DNA from: DASQFQ01 sp963811595
GTDB lineage: Bacteria; Actinomycetota; Thermoleophilia; Solirubrobacterales; Solirubrobacteraceae
Direction of reading: 5' to 3'
Assembly: GCA_963811595.1 (NCBI GenBank)
Contig: CAWERW010000008.1
Span: 186,001 to 250,000, forward strand
DNA: 64,000 nucleotides
Program-made: the position numbers and the translations under genes
Notes under the pieces: generated by a model
The model's database searches: none
Told to the model about the DNA's origin: nothing
The model's input: only the letters and a program-made list of their open reading frames with translations
Shown here: positions 24,072 through 33,317 of the stretch, in pieces
Position numbering within the stretch: position 1 is the stretch's first letter
Layout: the number at the start of each line of letters is the position of its first letter

Positions 24072-26108
24072 TCAGCCGACGTTCGCGGCGCGCGGCAGCG
24101 TGAACGTGCCCTTCGTCGCGGGCCGCCCGGCGCGCGGCGGCACCTTCGTCCGCGCGCGGTAGAGCACGGCCTGCGCGCCAGCGGGCACCTTGATGCGCAC
24201 CGCGAATCGCCCGCGCCGGTCCGGCTTCACGCTTGGCACCTTCACGCTCTCGCGCCGCCGGCAGGAGAGGAAGCGGTCGACGGCGATCGCGGGCTGGCGC
24301 CGTGCCCGCGGCGCGTTGACCACGCCGCGCAGCACGAGATTCGAGCCCGAGCGGGTCAGCGTCGTCGCCACCATCCGGCGGGCCAGCCGCAGCCGCTGCG
24401 AGACCGTCGAGCCCACCCGCGCCTGGTAGCGCGCCCGCGCCCGCCGCCGCCGCGACGGCGCCGCCACCCGGGCGGCGAACGAGCCGTCGGCCCGGATCGC
24501 CACGCTGCCCACGCGCCGGCCGTCGAGCAGGATCTCCGCCGTCCGCCCGGCCAGCCGCAGGTCCGCGGCGCCGGTCACGGCGACGCGCCGGCCCGCGGGC
24601 AGCACGTCGACCAGGTAGAGGTCGAGCGTCGTGCACGCCAGGTAGAGGTCGTTGGCCGTCCCGCGCGCGAACGCCGCCTCGCCGCGCAGGGTCACGGCGG
24701 CGGGCGTCGCCGGCGGCGGGCTCCCGGCCGGCGCGGCGATGACTGTCGGCGCGGGTGTCGGGGTGCCCGTCGGCGGCGGGCTCGCGCCGGGCACGTAGCG
24801 GTGCGCGTAGATGTCGAGCTGGCCGTCAGTGTCGCCCGACACCAGTCCCGAGGCCGTGAAGAACGCCACGTGCGTCCCGTCGCCGCTGATCACCGGCCAC
24901 TGCGAGCTCGTCGCGCCGCCGGCCACCATCTGCGTGCTGTTCGTGGCGAGGTTGCGTAGGTACGAGTTGAAGCTGACCGACCCGCGCGTGGCGAGGTTCG
25001 ACGCCTGCGAGTGGAACACGACCTTCGTCCCGTCGCCGGAGATCGCGAGGCCGGGCTGGCCGCCGGAGTCGGCGTCGGCGGGTGCTCCGCTCGCCCCGGT
25101 CGCGCGGCTGGCCAGCACCGTCGTCCCCGCCGCGATGTCGCGGACGTAGACGTTCAGGCGATGCAAGGGCGTCTCCGGGTCCGGGGGCGAGATCGAGCCG
25201 AGGTTGTCGGCGAGCGACGCGAACGCCACGCGCGTGCCGTCGGCCGAGAGCTGCGGCAGACTCGAGTGATAGTCGCCCGGCGCGCCGCCGGCGCCCGTCG
25301 CCCGGCTGACGAGCGTCGTCGTGCCCGCTACGCGGTCGCGCACCACCACGTCCCCGACCGAGTTCGCGTCCTCGGCGGTCAGGTTCTCCGCTTCGGAGTC
25401 GAACGCGACGTAGCGCCCGTCGGCGGAGATCGACGTGTAGAGGCCGGTGCCCTGCGGGCCGTCGCTGATGCCGGCGTCCGTGTGATCCCGGGATACGAGC
25501 TCGGTCGTGCTCGCGCTGACCACGCGCACGAACACGTCCTTGTGGTTGTTGCCGTCGGTGTCCTCGGTCGAGAGGTTCTTGGCGGTGGCTGCGAACGCGA
25601 TGACGTCGCCGTCCGCCGATATGCGCGGAACGAAGGCGCCCGTTGAGTCCGGGATCACCCCGTCGGCGCCGTCCCCCCGGCTCACCAGCACGTTCGTGCC
25701 GGTCTGTAGGTCGCGGCGGTAGACGAGGCGCTGGCTCTGCGGCGTCGCGACCAGGTTGGTCGCTACCGAGTCCCACGCCACGTAGCGGCAGTCCGGCGTG
25801 ATGACCGGGTTGTCCGCATCGCCGTCGCCGGGCACGCCGCCCGGGCTCTGGCTGACCAGCGTCGTCGTCCCCGCCTCCGTGTCGCGCAGGTAGACCTGCA
25901 CCGAGCCGTTCGCACCCGGCAAGGCGGCGTTGCTCGAATTGAACACCGCGCACCGGCCGTCCCCGGAGAGGTTGACCACGTCGAACCCCGCCGCGTTCGT
26001 CCCGTTCGTCGCCTGCGAGACGAGCACGGTCTCCCCCGGATCCAGCGCCGAGGCGGGCACCGCGAGCAGCACCGCAGCGAGCCCGGCGATCAGCGCGATC
26101 CGTCGCAC
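24072..26108 (-). CDS. Secreted PD40/TolB-like beta-propeller protein with an Arg-rich C-terminal domain
   Basis: 678 aa with a GTG start and a signal peptide (RRIALIAGLAAVLLAVPASA). At least six WD40-like PD40 repeats follow, each with an (I/L)SxDGxxVAF core (SADGDVIAFA, SADGRYVAFD, SADGTRVAFA, SGDGTKVVFH) and an RDxxAGTTTLVSR strand. After a Pro/Thr-rich linker (about 455-490) comes an Arg-rich beta domain of about 180 residues with several Cys. Propellers of this type bind ligands or surface polymers. I do not recognise a specific role. TAGTGT lies 6 nt before the GTG, back to back with the gnd promoter. Confidence 0.75.
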   Translation of the reverse strand: MRRIALIAGLAAVLLAVPASALDPGETVLVSQATNGTNAAGFDVVNLSGDGRCAVFNSSNAALPGANGSVQVYLRDTEAGTTTLVSQSPGGVPGDGDADNPVITPDCRYVAWDSVATNLVATPQSQRLVYRRDLQTGTNVLVSRGDGADGVIPDSTGAFVPRISADGDVIAFAATAKNLSTEDTDGNNHKDVFVRVVSASTTELVSRDHTDAGISDGPQGTGLYTSISADGRYVAFDSEAENLTAEDANSVGDVVVRDRVAGTTTLVSRATGAGGAPGDYHSSLPQLSADGTRVAFASLADNLGSISPPDPETPLHRLNVYVRDIAAGTTVLASRATGASGAPADADSGGQPGLAISGDGTKVVFHSQASNLATRGSVSFNSYLRNLATNSTQMVAGGATSSQWPVISGDGTHVAFFTASGLVSGDTDGQLDIYAHRYVPGASPPPTGTPTPAPTVIAAPAGSPPPATPAAVTLRGEAAFARGTANDLYLACTTLDLYLVDVLPAGRRVAVTGAADLRLAGRTAEILLDGRRVGSVAIRADGSFAARVAAPSRRRRARARYQARVGSTVSQRLRLARRMVATTLTRSGSNLVLRGVVNAPRARRQPAIAVDRFLSCRRRESVKVPSVKPDRRGRFAVRIKVPAGAQAVLYRARTKVPPRAGRPATKGTFTLPRAANVG

Positions 26109-26114
26109 CGCGCG

Positions 26115-26147
26115 ACACTAACCTGCCCCGCCCCGCGTGGATAGGGT
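26115..26147. promoter_or_regulatory. Back-to-back -10 elements for the PD40 gene and gnd
   Basis: In a 46-bp divergent gap, TAGTGT on the minus strand (26120-26115) lies 6 nt before the GTG at 26108, and TAGGGT on the plus strand (26142-26147) lies 7 nt before the ATG at 26155. Both spacings put the start point at or next to the start codon, so both transcripts should be leaderless. No -35 motif is evident. Confidence 0.5.
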
Positions 26148-26154
26148 GCCGCGC

Positions 26155-27594
26155 ATGAGCGGCCCTCGATTCGGCCTGACCGGCCTCGCGGTGATGGGCG
26201 CCAACCTCGCGCGCAACGTCGCCCACCACGACATCCCGATCGCGGTGCACAACCGCACCGCGTCCAAGACCGAGCAGTTCATCGCCGAGCACGGCTCCGA
26301 GGGGCCGATCACCGGCACCGGATCGACCCAGGAGTTCGTGCAGTCGCTCGAGCGCCCGCGCACGATCATGACCATGGTCAAGGCCGGCCCCGCGGTCGAC
26401 GCGGTGATCGAGGAGCTCGCGCCGCTGCTCGACGAGGGCGACACGATCGTCGACGGCGGCAACTCGCACTTCCGCGACACCCAGCGCCGCGACAAGGCGA
26501 TGAACGAGCGCGGCCTGCGCTTCCTCGGCGTCGGCGTGTCCGGGGGCGAGGAGGGCGCGCTGAAGGGGCCGAGCATCATGCCCGGCGGCTCGCGCGAGTC
26601 CTACGACGACGTCGAGCACGTCTTCACCGCGATCGCCGCGCAGGTCGACGGCACGCCGTGCTGCACGTACGTCGGCGCCGACGGCGCGGGCCACTACGTG
26701 AAGATGGTCCACAACGGGATCGAGTACGCGGACATCCAGCTGATCGCCGAGGCCTACGACCTGCTGCGCCACGGCGTCGGGCTCGAGGTGCCGGAGATCG
26801 CGCAGGTCTTCCACGAGTGGAACGAGGGCGACCTCGACTCGTTCCTGATCGAGATCACCGCGCAGGTGCTCGACAAGACCGACGAGCGCACCGGGCAGCC
26901 GCTCGTCGACGTCATCCTCGACCAGGCCGAGCAGAAGGGCACCGGCCGCTGGACCGCGCAGGACGCGCTCGAGCTCGGCGTGCCGCTGACCGCGATCACC
27001 GAGGCGGTGTTCGCGCGCTCGCTGTCGGCGCTCGGCGACCAGCGCCGCGCCGCGTCCGAGCAGCTCGCCGGCCCGAAGCCCGGCGAGGGCGCGCGCGCCG
27101 ACCGCGAGCTCGTCGAGGACGTGCGCAAGGCGCTCTACGCCTCCAAGGTCGTCGCCTACGCGCAGGGCTTCGAGCAGATGACCGCGGCCGCGAAGTCAGA
27201 GGGCTGGGAGCTCCACATGGGCGAGCTGGCGACGATCTGGCGCGGCGGCTGCATCATCCGCGCGCGCTTCCTCGACCGCATCCGCGAGGCCTACGACACC
27301 GACCCGGACACGCCGAACCTGCTGCTCGTCGACTACTTCCGCGACGCGGTCGCCGACGCCCAGGACTCGTGGCGGCGCGTGATCTCGCACTCGATCGACA
27401 TCGGCGTGCCCGTGCCGGCCTTCACGTCCTCGCTCGCCTACTACGACGGCTACCGCCGCGAGCGCGGCCCGGCCTCGCTGATCCAGGGCCTGCGCGACCT
27501 GTTCGGCGCGCACACCTACCGGCGCGTCGACGCCGAGGGCACGTACCACGTGCGCTGGGGCCAGGACGGCGACGAGGTGCGCACCGACGGCTAA
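26155..27594 (+). CDS. gnd: 6-phosphogluconate dehydrogenase (decarboxylating)
   Basis: 479 aa. The N-terminal NADP-binding motif is GLAVMGANLARN. Substrate-site signatures are GVSGGEEGALKGPSIMPGG and KMVHNGIEYADIQLIAE, with the catalytic Lys and Glu. The C-terminal ends in the flexible tail of the long, dimeric form. It oxidises 6-phosphogluconate to ribulose 5-phosphate and CO2 in the pentose phosphate pathway. ATG 26155 was preferred over the GTG at 26137 because TAGGGT ends 7 nt before it and the family motif begins at once. No zwf or other pathway gene is adjacent. Confidence 0.96.
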   Translation: MSGPRFGLTGLAVMGANLARNVAHHDIPIAVHNRTASKTEQFIAEHGSEGPITGTGSTQEFVQSLERPRTIMTMVKAGPAVDAVIEELAPLLDEGDTIVDGGNSHFRDTQRRDKAMNERGLRFLGVGVSGGEEGALKGPSIMPGGSRESYDDVEHVFTAIAAQVDGTPCCTYVGADGAGHYVKMVHNGIEYADIQLIAEAYDLLRHGVGLEVPEIAQVFHEWNEGDLDSFLIEITAQVLDKTDERTGQPLVDVILDQAEQKGTGRWTAQDALELGVPLTAITEAVFARSLSALGDQRRAASEQLAGPKPGEGARADRELVEDVRKALYASKVVAYAQGFEQMTAAAKSEGWELHMGELATIWRGGCIIRARFLDRIREAYDTDPDTPNLLLVDYFRDAVADAQDSWRRVISHSIDIGVPVPAFTSSLAYYDGYRRERGPASLIQGLRDLFGAHTYRRVDAEGTYHVRWGQDGDEVRTDG

Positions 27595-27740
27595 CGGCCG
27601 CTCTCGAGCCGGACGTTCTCGACGCCACGAGCATCGGCCCGGTAAAAGCGCCCGTGGTCGAACCCCGCCACCGGCGCGAGGCCAGCGACTGGACCGATGT
27701 CCCATCGCGCGGAGGCGGACGCCCCGGTTAGTGTCGGGTG

Positions 27741-29669
27741 GTGCCGGCACGGATCGCCGCCTCGCTCGTCCTCGCCCTGCTCGTCCTGCCCGCCACCGCG
27801 GCGGCGCATCACGCACCCCGCGGACTGACCGAAGCACAACGCCACAAGGCCGCCGACGCGGCCGGGCTCTCGATCGGCACGCTCGAGCGCCGGATGCAGA
27901 CGGTCACCCGCAAGCTCGGGCGCCAGCCCGGGACGCGGCAGGCCGCCACACGGGCCGCCGCGGTCGGCGACCCGAGCACCGTCGGGCGCTGGTCGGCCGT
28001 CATCCCCGCGCCGGTCGTGCCGATCTTCGAGGCGCTGCTGCCGAACGGGAAGGTCCTGATGTGGGACTCCGTCGGCGACGCGCCGGCCGAGAGCTACTCG
28101 AACCACACGTTCACGCGCGCGGCGGTCTACGACCCGGCGACCAACACGTCCAAGCGGGTCGACGTCGCGGGCTCGAACATCTTCTGCGCCGGCTTCGTCC
28201 AGCTCGCCAACGGCAACGTGTTCGTGGCCGGTGGCAACGCCGACAGCGGCCTCAACGGCATCCGCCGCACGCACGTCTTCGACTGGCGGACCGAGACGTG
28301 GTCGCGCGGCCCCGACATGCAGGACGGGCGTTGGTACCCGTCGGTCGCCTCGATGCCGAACGACGAGGCGCTGATCGTCGGCGGCGGCCCGACGGTCGCC
28401 GAGATCCGCACCACGAGCGGCGGGCTGCGCCGCGCGACGGGCATCGTCACGCCCTCGAGCCGCGAGTACCCGTTCCTCCAGGCCGCGCCGGACGGCCGCG
28501 CGCTGCAGCTCGGCCCGATGCGGGCGCTGTCGCTGCTGGACACGGCGGGGTCCGGCGCGATCGCGACGTTCGGCAACCGCGACGCCGTCCACCGCTCCTA
28601 CGGCAGCTCCGCGCCCTACGACGTCGGGCGCTCCCTCGTGGCGGGCGGCGGGTCGGTGAACGAGGACGGCCTCACCGGCGTGCCGAGCCGCACCGCCGTG
28701 ACGGTCGACACCCGGACCGGGACGCCGCTGGGCGCCCCCACCGGCTCGATGAGCCGGCGCCGCCGCCAGCACAACCTGACCGTGCTGGCCGACGGCAGCG
28801 TGCTCGCCACCGGCGGCCAGTCGACCAACGGCGGCGGCGGGCTCGTCGACCTCGCCAACGCCGTCTACGAGGCCGAGCGCTGGGACCCGGCGACCGGCCG
28901 CTGGACGGAGCTCGCGCCGGCGGCGGTCGCGCGCCAGTACCACTCGACCGCGCTGCTGCTGCCCGACGGGCGGGTGCTGACCGGCGGCGGGGGCATCTGC
29001 GGCGCCTGCCACCAGGCCGGCTACCTGCGCCGCGACCAGGAGATCTTCACGCCGCCCTACCTGCTCCGGAGCGACGGCGAGCTCGCCCCGCGCCCCGCGG
29101 TCGCCGACGTGCCGGCCACGATCGGCTACGACGGCGCGTTCGCCGCCACCTCGCCTCAGGCGGCCGCCATCCGCAAGGTCGGGCTCGTGCGGCTCGGGGC
29201 GCCCACCCACTCGGTGGACCAGAGCCAGCGCTACGTACCGCTGAGCTTCACCGCCGAGGGCACGACGCTGATCGTCGACGGGCCGAACAACCCGAACGAG
29301 GCGCCGGCCGGGCACTACATGCTGTTCGCGGTCGACGCCGCCGGCGTGCCGTCGGTGAGCACGATCGTGCAGCTCGCGCGGCCGGGCCTCGCGGCGGCCG
29401 CCGCCCCGGTGGTCGCCTACTCGGGGCTCAACCTGACCGGCCGCGCGCAGCGCTTCGAGGCCGGCGCGTACGAGGCGGCGCGCGGCAACCTCGGGCTCGT
29501 GGGCGCCGACGCGGTGCGCTCGGTCGAGATCCAGGACGGCTACATCGGGTCGCTGTGCCGCGACGCCGGGCTGCTCGACTGCGTCACGCTCCCGCCCGGG
29601 CGGCACCCGGCGCTGCCCACCGGGTTCGACCTCGCGGTCAGCTCCCTGCGGGTAGCGCTGTTGCAGTAA
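27741..29669 (+). CDS. Secreted copper-radical oxidase (galactose/glyoxal oxidase-like) with a beta-gamma-crystallin-like C-terminal domain
   Basis: 642 aa with a GTG start and a signal peptide. Kelch-type blades carry the residues expected of copper-radical oxidases: Cys in FCAGF (149) for the Tyr-Cys crosslink, Tyr in DGRWYPS (199), the Tyr-His pair in RQYHSTALLLPDGRVL (400-401), and His in GAPTHSVD (490). Spacings match galactose oxidase (228, 272, 495/496, 581). An Ig-like DUF1929 domain follows (about 430-550). The last 90 residues (VVAYSGLNLTGRAQRFEAG, then DGYIGSLCRDAG and SSLRVALL) look like two beta-gamma-crystallin Greek-key motifs. Such enzymes oxidise alcohols or aldehydes and make H2O2. 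TAGTGT lies 6 nt before the start; GTG 27738 is the alternative. Confidence 0.82.
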   Translation: MPARIAASLVLALLVLPATAAAHHAPRGLTEAQRHKAADAAGLSIGTLERRMQTVTRKLGRQPGTRQAATRAAAVGDPSTVGRWSAVIPAPVVPIFEALLPNGKVLMWDSVGDAPAESYSNHTFTRAAVYDPATNTSKRVDVAGSNIFCAGFVQLANGNVFVAGGNADSGLNGIRRTHVFDWRTETWSRGPDMQDGRWYPSVASMPNDEALIVGGGPTVAEIRTTSGGLRRATGIVTPSSREYPFLQAAPDGRALQLGPMRALSLLDTAGSGAIATFGNRDAVHRSYGSSAPYDVGRSLVAGGGSVNEDGLTGVPSRTAVTVDTRTGTPLGAPTGSMSRRRRQHNLTVLADGSVLATGGQSTNGGGGLVDLANAVYEAERWDPATGRWTELAPAAVARQYHSTALLLPDGRVLTGGGGICGACHQAGYLRRDQEIFTPPYLLRSDGELAPRPAVADVPATIGYDGAFAATSPQAAAIRKVGLVRLGAPTHSVDQSQRYVPLSFTAEGTTLIVDGPNNPNEAPAGHYMLFAVDAAGVPSVSTIVQLARPGLAAAAAPVVAYSGLNLTGRAQRFEAGAYEAARGNLGLVGADAVRSVEIQDGYIGSLCRDAGLLDCVTLPPGRHPALPTGFDLAVSSLRVALLQ

Positions 29670-29710
29670 CCGGGCCTCCTTTGCCCCTCATCTGGGTAGA
29701 TTCGCCCGCC

Positions 29711-31498
29711 ATGCGCAAACTGTCCCTGCCGCTGGCACTCGCGGCGCTCGCTGTCCTTGCTCCAGCCGCCGCTGCCCGCGACCAGTCCGTCACGTCGTTC
29801 GACGGCATCCAGATCTCGACCAGCTTCTTCCCGGCCGCCGGGCTGAAGGCGGGCGAGAAGGCTCCGACCGTGCTCGTGACCCACGGCTGGGCGGGCACGC
29901 GCACGACCGACGAGAACGGCGCGGGTTCGGAGTCGGTCGGCAACACCGGCGTCGGCGCGCTGCGCCGGGCCGGCTTCAACGTGCTGACCTGGGACTCGCG
30001 CGGCTTCGGCACCTCGGGCGGCGTCGTGACGGTCGACTGGAAGGACAACGAGGGCCGCGACGCGATGGCGCTGATCGACTGGCTCGCCAAGCAGCCCGAG
30101 GCCCGGCTCGACAAGGCCGGCGACCCGCGCGTGGGCATGCACGGCGCCTCCTACGCGGGCGGGATCGAGTTCGTGACCGCCGCGATCGACAAGCGCGTCG
30201 ACGCGATCGCGCCCGCGATCGCCTGGCACTCGCTGCTCACCTCGCTGTACCGCGAGGACACCGCGAAGACGGGCTGGGGCTCGGCGCTCTACGCGGCGGG
30301 CGTGCCGGCGGCGAACCAGCAGGGCGGCGGACTCGACCCGCACATCAGCTCCGCCTTCGCCTCCGGCCTGGCGACCGGCAAGTTCAGCGCCGAGGATCGC
30401 GCGTGGTTCGACTCGCGCGGGCCGGGCGCCGCGCTGCTCGATCAGGTGCGCGTGCCGACGCTGATCCTGCAGGGCACGGCCGACACGCTGTTCACGCCCA
30501 GCGAGGCGCTGCGCAACGCCGAGATCCTGCGCAAGAACGGCGTGCCGCACAAGATGATGTGGTTCTGCGGCGGCCACGGCACCTGCCTCACCGGCGCCGG
30601 CCCGTCCGGGCGGCTCGAGAAGGCGACGGTGGGCTGGCTCCGGCGCCACCTCGCGGGTGACCGCTCGGTCGACACCGGCCCGGGCTTCGAGTGGCTCGCC
30701 GACGACGCGCAGTGGCGCTCGACGCCCGCCTTCCCGCCGCCCGCCGGCACGCCGGTGACCGCGAACGGCTCGGGCAACCTCGTGCTCAACCCGGCCGACG
30801 CCGTCTCCGGCACCCCGGTCGCCGCGCAGCCGGCGGTCAACGCGGTCAACGTCGCCATCCCCGGACGCGCCGCGCAGGTGGTCGGGGAGCCGCGGCTCGA
30901 GCTGCGCTACTCCGGCACCGGCTCGGCGGCCAACACGCACGTGTTCGCGCAGATCGTCGACGAGGGCCGCAACGTCGTGCTCGGCAACCAGGTGACGCCG
31001 CTGCCGGTCACGCTCGACGGCAGCGCGCGCACGGTCACGCGCTCGCTCGAGGGCGTCGCGGCGGCGCTCACGCCCGGCTCGCGCTACCGCCTGCAGGTGA
31101 TCGGCGGCAGCCAGGTCTACGGCCCGGTGCGCAGCGCCGCGTCGATCCAGCTCTCCTCGGTGCGGCTCACGCTCCCGACGGCGGGGAGCTTCACCGGGCC
31201 CGGCGGCTCGGGCCTGCTGCCGCAGTCGCGGCGCTGCCTGTCGCGCCGCCGCTTCGAGATCCGCGTCAAGCGCGGCCGCGGCAAGGCGCGCCTGCGCTCC
31301 GCGCGGGTGACGGTCGACGGCAAGCGGGTCAAGGTCCGGCGGCGGAACGGTCGGCTGCGCGCGGTCGTCGACCTCCGCGGGCGCCAGAAGCAGCGGGTGC
31401 GGGTGCGCATCGTGGCGCGCACGCGCGGCGGCAAGGTGCTGCGCGACACCCGCGTCTACCGCACGTGCACGGCAAAGCGCCAGAAGCGGCGAAGCTGA
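29711..31498 (+). CDS. Secreted CocE/NonD-type alpha/beta hydrolase with X-Pro-peptidase-like C-terminal domain and Arg-rich tail
   Basis: 595 aa with a signal peptide (RKLSLPLALAALAVLAPAAA). The hydrolase core has an oxyanion segment VTHGWAGTRT, nucleophile elbow GMHGASYAGG (about residues 145-154), an acid region LQGTADTLF and His in CGGHGTC. A jelly-roll domain as in acyl esterases and X-Pro dipeptidyl peptidases follows (350-480). A Cys-bounded, strongly basic module of about 80 residues (CLSRRRFEIRV to YRTC) ends the protein. It probably cleaves esters or peptides outside the cell. TAGATT lies 8 nt before the ATG. It follows the copper oxidase gene by 41 nt with its own promoter-like element. 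Confidence 0.8.
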   Translation: MRKLSLPLALAALAVLAPAAAARDQSVTSFDGIQISTSFFPAAGLKAGEKAPTVLVTHGWAGTRTTDENGAGSESVGNTGVGALRRAGFNVLTWDSRGFGTSGGVVTVDWKDNEGRDAMALIDWLAKQPEARLDKAGDPRVGMHGASYAGGIEFVTAAIDKRVDAIAPAIAWHSLLTSLYREDTAKTGWGSALYAAGVPAANQQGGGLDPHISSAFASGLATGKFSAEDRAWFDSRGPGAALLDQVRVPTLILQGTADTLFTPSEALRNAEILRKNGVPHKMMWFCGGHGTCLTGAGPSGRLEKATVGWLRRHLAGDRSVDTGPGFEWLADDAQWRSTPAFPPPAGTPVTANGSGNLVLNPADAVSGTPVAAQPAVNAVNVAIPGRAAQVVGEPRLELRYSGTGSAANTHVFAQIVDEGRNVVLGNQVTPLPVTLDGSARTVTRSLEGVAAALTPGSRYRLQVIGGSQVYGPVRSAASIQLSSVRLTLPTAGSFTGPGGSGLLPQSRRCLSRRRFEIRVKRGRGKARLRSARVTVDGKRVKVRRRNGRLRAVVDLRGRQKQRVRVRIVARTRGGKVLRDTRVYRTCTAKRQKRRS

Positions 31499-31543
31499 CA
31501 CGGATGCGTTCGGCCGCGCCGGGGGCTGGGTAGCCCCGGCGCG

Positions 31544-32488
31544 ATGGCCGAGACGACGAGCCGCAACGGCGCTCCGCAGGGACCCACCGACCTCTCCAAG
31601 CAGACCTGGTTCGGCACGCTCAAGCGGACCCTGCGCGAGTTCAAGGAAGACGACCTGACGCTGCTGGCGGCGGCGCTCACCTACTACGGGGTCCTCTCGC
31701 TCTTCCCCGCCCTGCTCGTGCTCCTCTCCCTGCTCGGGCTGGCCGGCACGGGCACGATCGACACGCTGCTGCAGAACCTCGACAGCATCACGCCCAGCGC
31801 GATGCGCGACGTCGTGACCAACGCCGTGCGCGACCTCCAGGGCTCCAACCAGACCGCCGGCTTCGCGTTCATCGCGGGCCTCGCGGGCGCGCTGTGGTCG
31901 GCCTCGGGCTACGTCGGCGGCTTCATGAAGGCCGCCAACGTGATCTACGAGGTCGAGGAGGGGCGCAAATTCTGGAAGCTCAAGCCACTCCAGATCTTCG
32001 TCACCGTGATCATCGTGCTGCTGACGACGATCATCGTCATCGCCGTCGTCGTGACCGGCCCGGTGGCGCAGAAGGTCGGCGACATCATCGGGCTCGGCGA
32101 CACCGCGGTGACGGTGTTCAACATCGTCAAGTGGCCGGTGATCGCGCTGGTCGTCTCCCAGATCTTCGCGTTCCTCTACTGGGTCGGGCCGAACGTCAAG
32201 CAGCCCGGCTACCAGTGGGTCAGCCCCGGCGGCTTCCTCGCCGTGGGGCTGTGGATCGTCGCCTCCGCCCTGTTCGCGTTCTACGTCGCGAACTTCGGCT
32301 CCTACAGCAAGACCTACGGCTCGATGGCGGCGGTGATCATCTTCCTCGTGTGGCTGTGGATCACGAACCTGGTGATGCTGCTGGGCGCGGAGTTCAACGC
32401 CGAGGTCGAGCGCGGGCGCCAGATCGAGGCGGGGCACGATCCGGAGGTCGAGCCGTTCCTCCCCCACCGCGAGGCGCCGAAGGTCTGA
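31544..32488 (+). CDS. YihY/BrkB-family inner-membrane protein
   Basis: 314 aa with six predicted transmembrane helices. Family signatures are LLAAALTYYGVLSLFPALLVL at the first helix, LWSASGYVGGFMKAANVIY, and FLVWLWITNLVMLLGAEFNAE at the last. Despite old ribonuclease BN naming, the family is a membrane protein of unsettled function, possibly a transporter. The tail (HDPEVEPFLPHREAP) is cytoplasmic. Its stop codon and that of the opposite metallopeptidase gene form a single TGATCA palindrome with no gap. A promoter-like TAGCCC lies before the ATG but is weak. Confidence 0.88.
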   Translation: MAETTSRNGAPQGPTDLSKQTWFGTLKRTLREFKEDDLTLLAAALTYYGVLSLFPALLVLLSLLGLAGTGTIDTLLQNLDSITPSAMRDVVTNAVRDLQGSNQTAGFAFIAGLAGALWSASGYVGGFMKAANVIYEVEEGRKFWKLKPLQIFVTVIIVLLTTIIVIAVVVTGPVAQKVGDIIGLGDTAVTVFNIVKWPVIALVVSQIFAFLYWVGPNVKQPGYQWVSPGGFLAVGLWIVASALFAFYVANFGSYSKTYGSMAAVIIFLVWLWITNLVMLLGAEFNAEVERGRQIEAGHDPEVEPFLPHREAPKV

Positions 32489-33238
32489 TCAGCGCATGCG
32501 GGCCTTGAGGTCCTTGTCGGTCGCGTCGCCGATCAGCTTGGCGAGGCGCTCGCCGTGGCGGAGCTTGGCCTCCGCCTGGGTCATGCCCTCCTTGTAGTAG
32601 TCGCCCATGATCGAGTGGTCGTCGTAGACCTTCCGGTTGGGGACGGTCACGTCGGTGTACTCGTCGAGCAGCCCCATCTGGTGGCTGACCTCGTGCGCGT
32701 AGGTCCACTCGGGTGACTCCGTGTACCAGTTCTGGCGGTTGTCGGCGCCCTTGCCCTTGTGGATCTGCACGGTGAGGTGTGGCTTGTCGTCGACGAAGAC
32801 GATCCGCGGGCGCAGCAGCCAGTCGCGGTCGGCCAGGATCGTGCGGTGCTCGTGGAGGATGAACTTCGAGCCCCAGATCAGGCTGAAGCGCGAGGTCGCG
32901 CGGATGCGCGCGTCCTGCTCCTCCTCCTTGGTGACGTCGCCGTCGCGGTTGGTCTTCAGCCGGATCCGCAGCCAGCAGGTCGGCGTCTCGGCGGCGTCGT
33001 CGAACTCGACCTCGAACTTCGCGGTCCAGGTGACGTTGTCCGCGCCGGTGGTCTCCTCCTTGACGAACTTCTCGACCTGGGTGGCGTCCTCGCGAGCGAG
33101 CATCTGGGCGACCGCCCGATTGCCCGCGGTCCGCTGCAGGGCGAGGACCCGGGCGGGCTCGGTGAGCGGCTGCACGGCGGGCTGCGCGACCGCCGGCTCG
33201 GGTGCGGCGGCCTCCTGCCGCTCGGCGGTCTCCTTCAT
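32489..33238 (-). CDS. Orphan HExxH metallopeptidase-like protein with an N-terminal LQRxAGNxAV motif
   Basis: 249 aa from ATG 33238; a GTG at 33304 inside the neighbouring operator would add 22 residues. The zinc signature HEVSHQMGLLDEY (HExxHxxGxxD) is near residue 184, and the middle region is beta-rich. Near residue 33 the motif VLALQRTAGNRAVAQML matches a short helix common in actinobacterial proteins with DUF4157/eCIS-core regions, which are often cargo of extracellular contractile injection systems. No contractile-system gene is in the window and no signal peptide is seen. A secreted or injected protease is therefore a hypothesis. Divergent from arsR-type gene. Confidence 0.6.
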   Translation of the reverse strand: MKETAERQEAAAPEPAVAQPAVQPLTEPARVLALQRTAGNRAVAQMLAREDATQVEKFVKEETTGADNVTWTAKFEVEFDDAAETPTCWLRIRLKTNRDGDVTKEEEQDARIRATSRFSLIWGSKFILHEHRTILADRDWLLRPRIVFVDDKPHLTVQIHKGKGADNRQNWYTESPEWTYAHEVSHQMGLLDEYTDVTVPNRKVYDDHSIMGDYYKEGMTQAEAKLRHGERLAKLIGDATDKDLKARMR

Positions 33239-33281
33239 CCGTGCACGAGCCAACCACGTGTGGGCGCTCGAGGCAAGCGAC

Positions 33282-33311
33282 TTGACATGTGACCTTTTGG
33301 TCACCTATCAT
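33282..33311 (+). promoter_or_regulatory. Sigma-70 promoter with ArsR-type operator in the spacer
   Basis: TTGACA (33282-33287), an 18-bp spacer, and TATCAT (33306-33311) that ends 6 nt before the ArsR ATG. The spacer contains the perfect inverted repeat GTGACC-TTTT-GGTCAC (33289-33304). A repressor bound there would exclude RNA polymerase, the normal mode of ArsR/SmtB autoregulation. This is the best-matched promoter in the window. Confidence 0.8.
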
Positions 33312-33317
33312 GCCGCC

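Noticed and set aside
27591..27710. Possible C-terminal gene remnant on the minus strand after gnd (ending FDHGRFYRADARGVENV)
   Set aside because: The stretch looks protein-like but has no start codon with support, no recognisable family and lies in the promoter region of the copper oxidase gene; kept only as a note.
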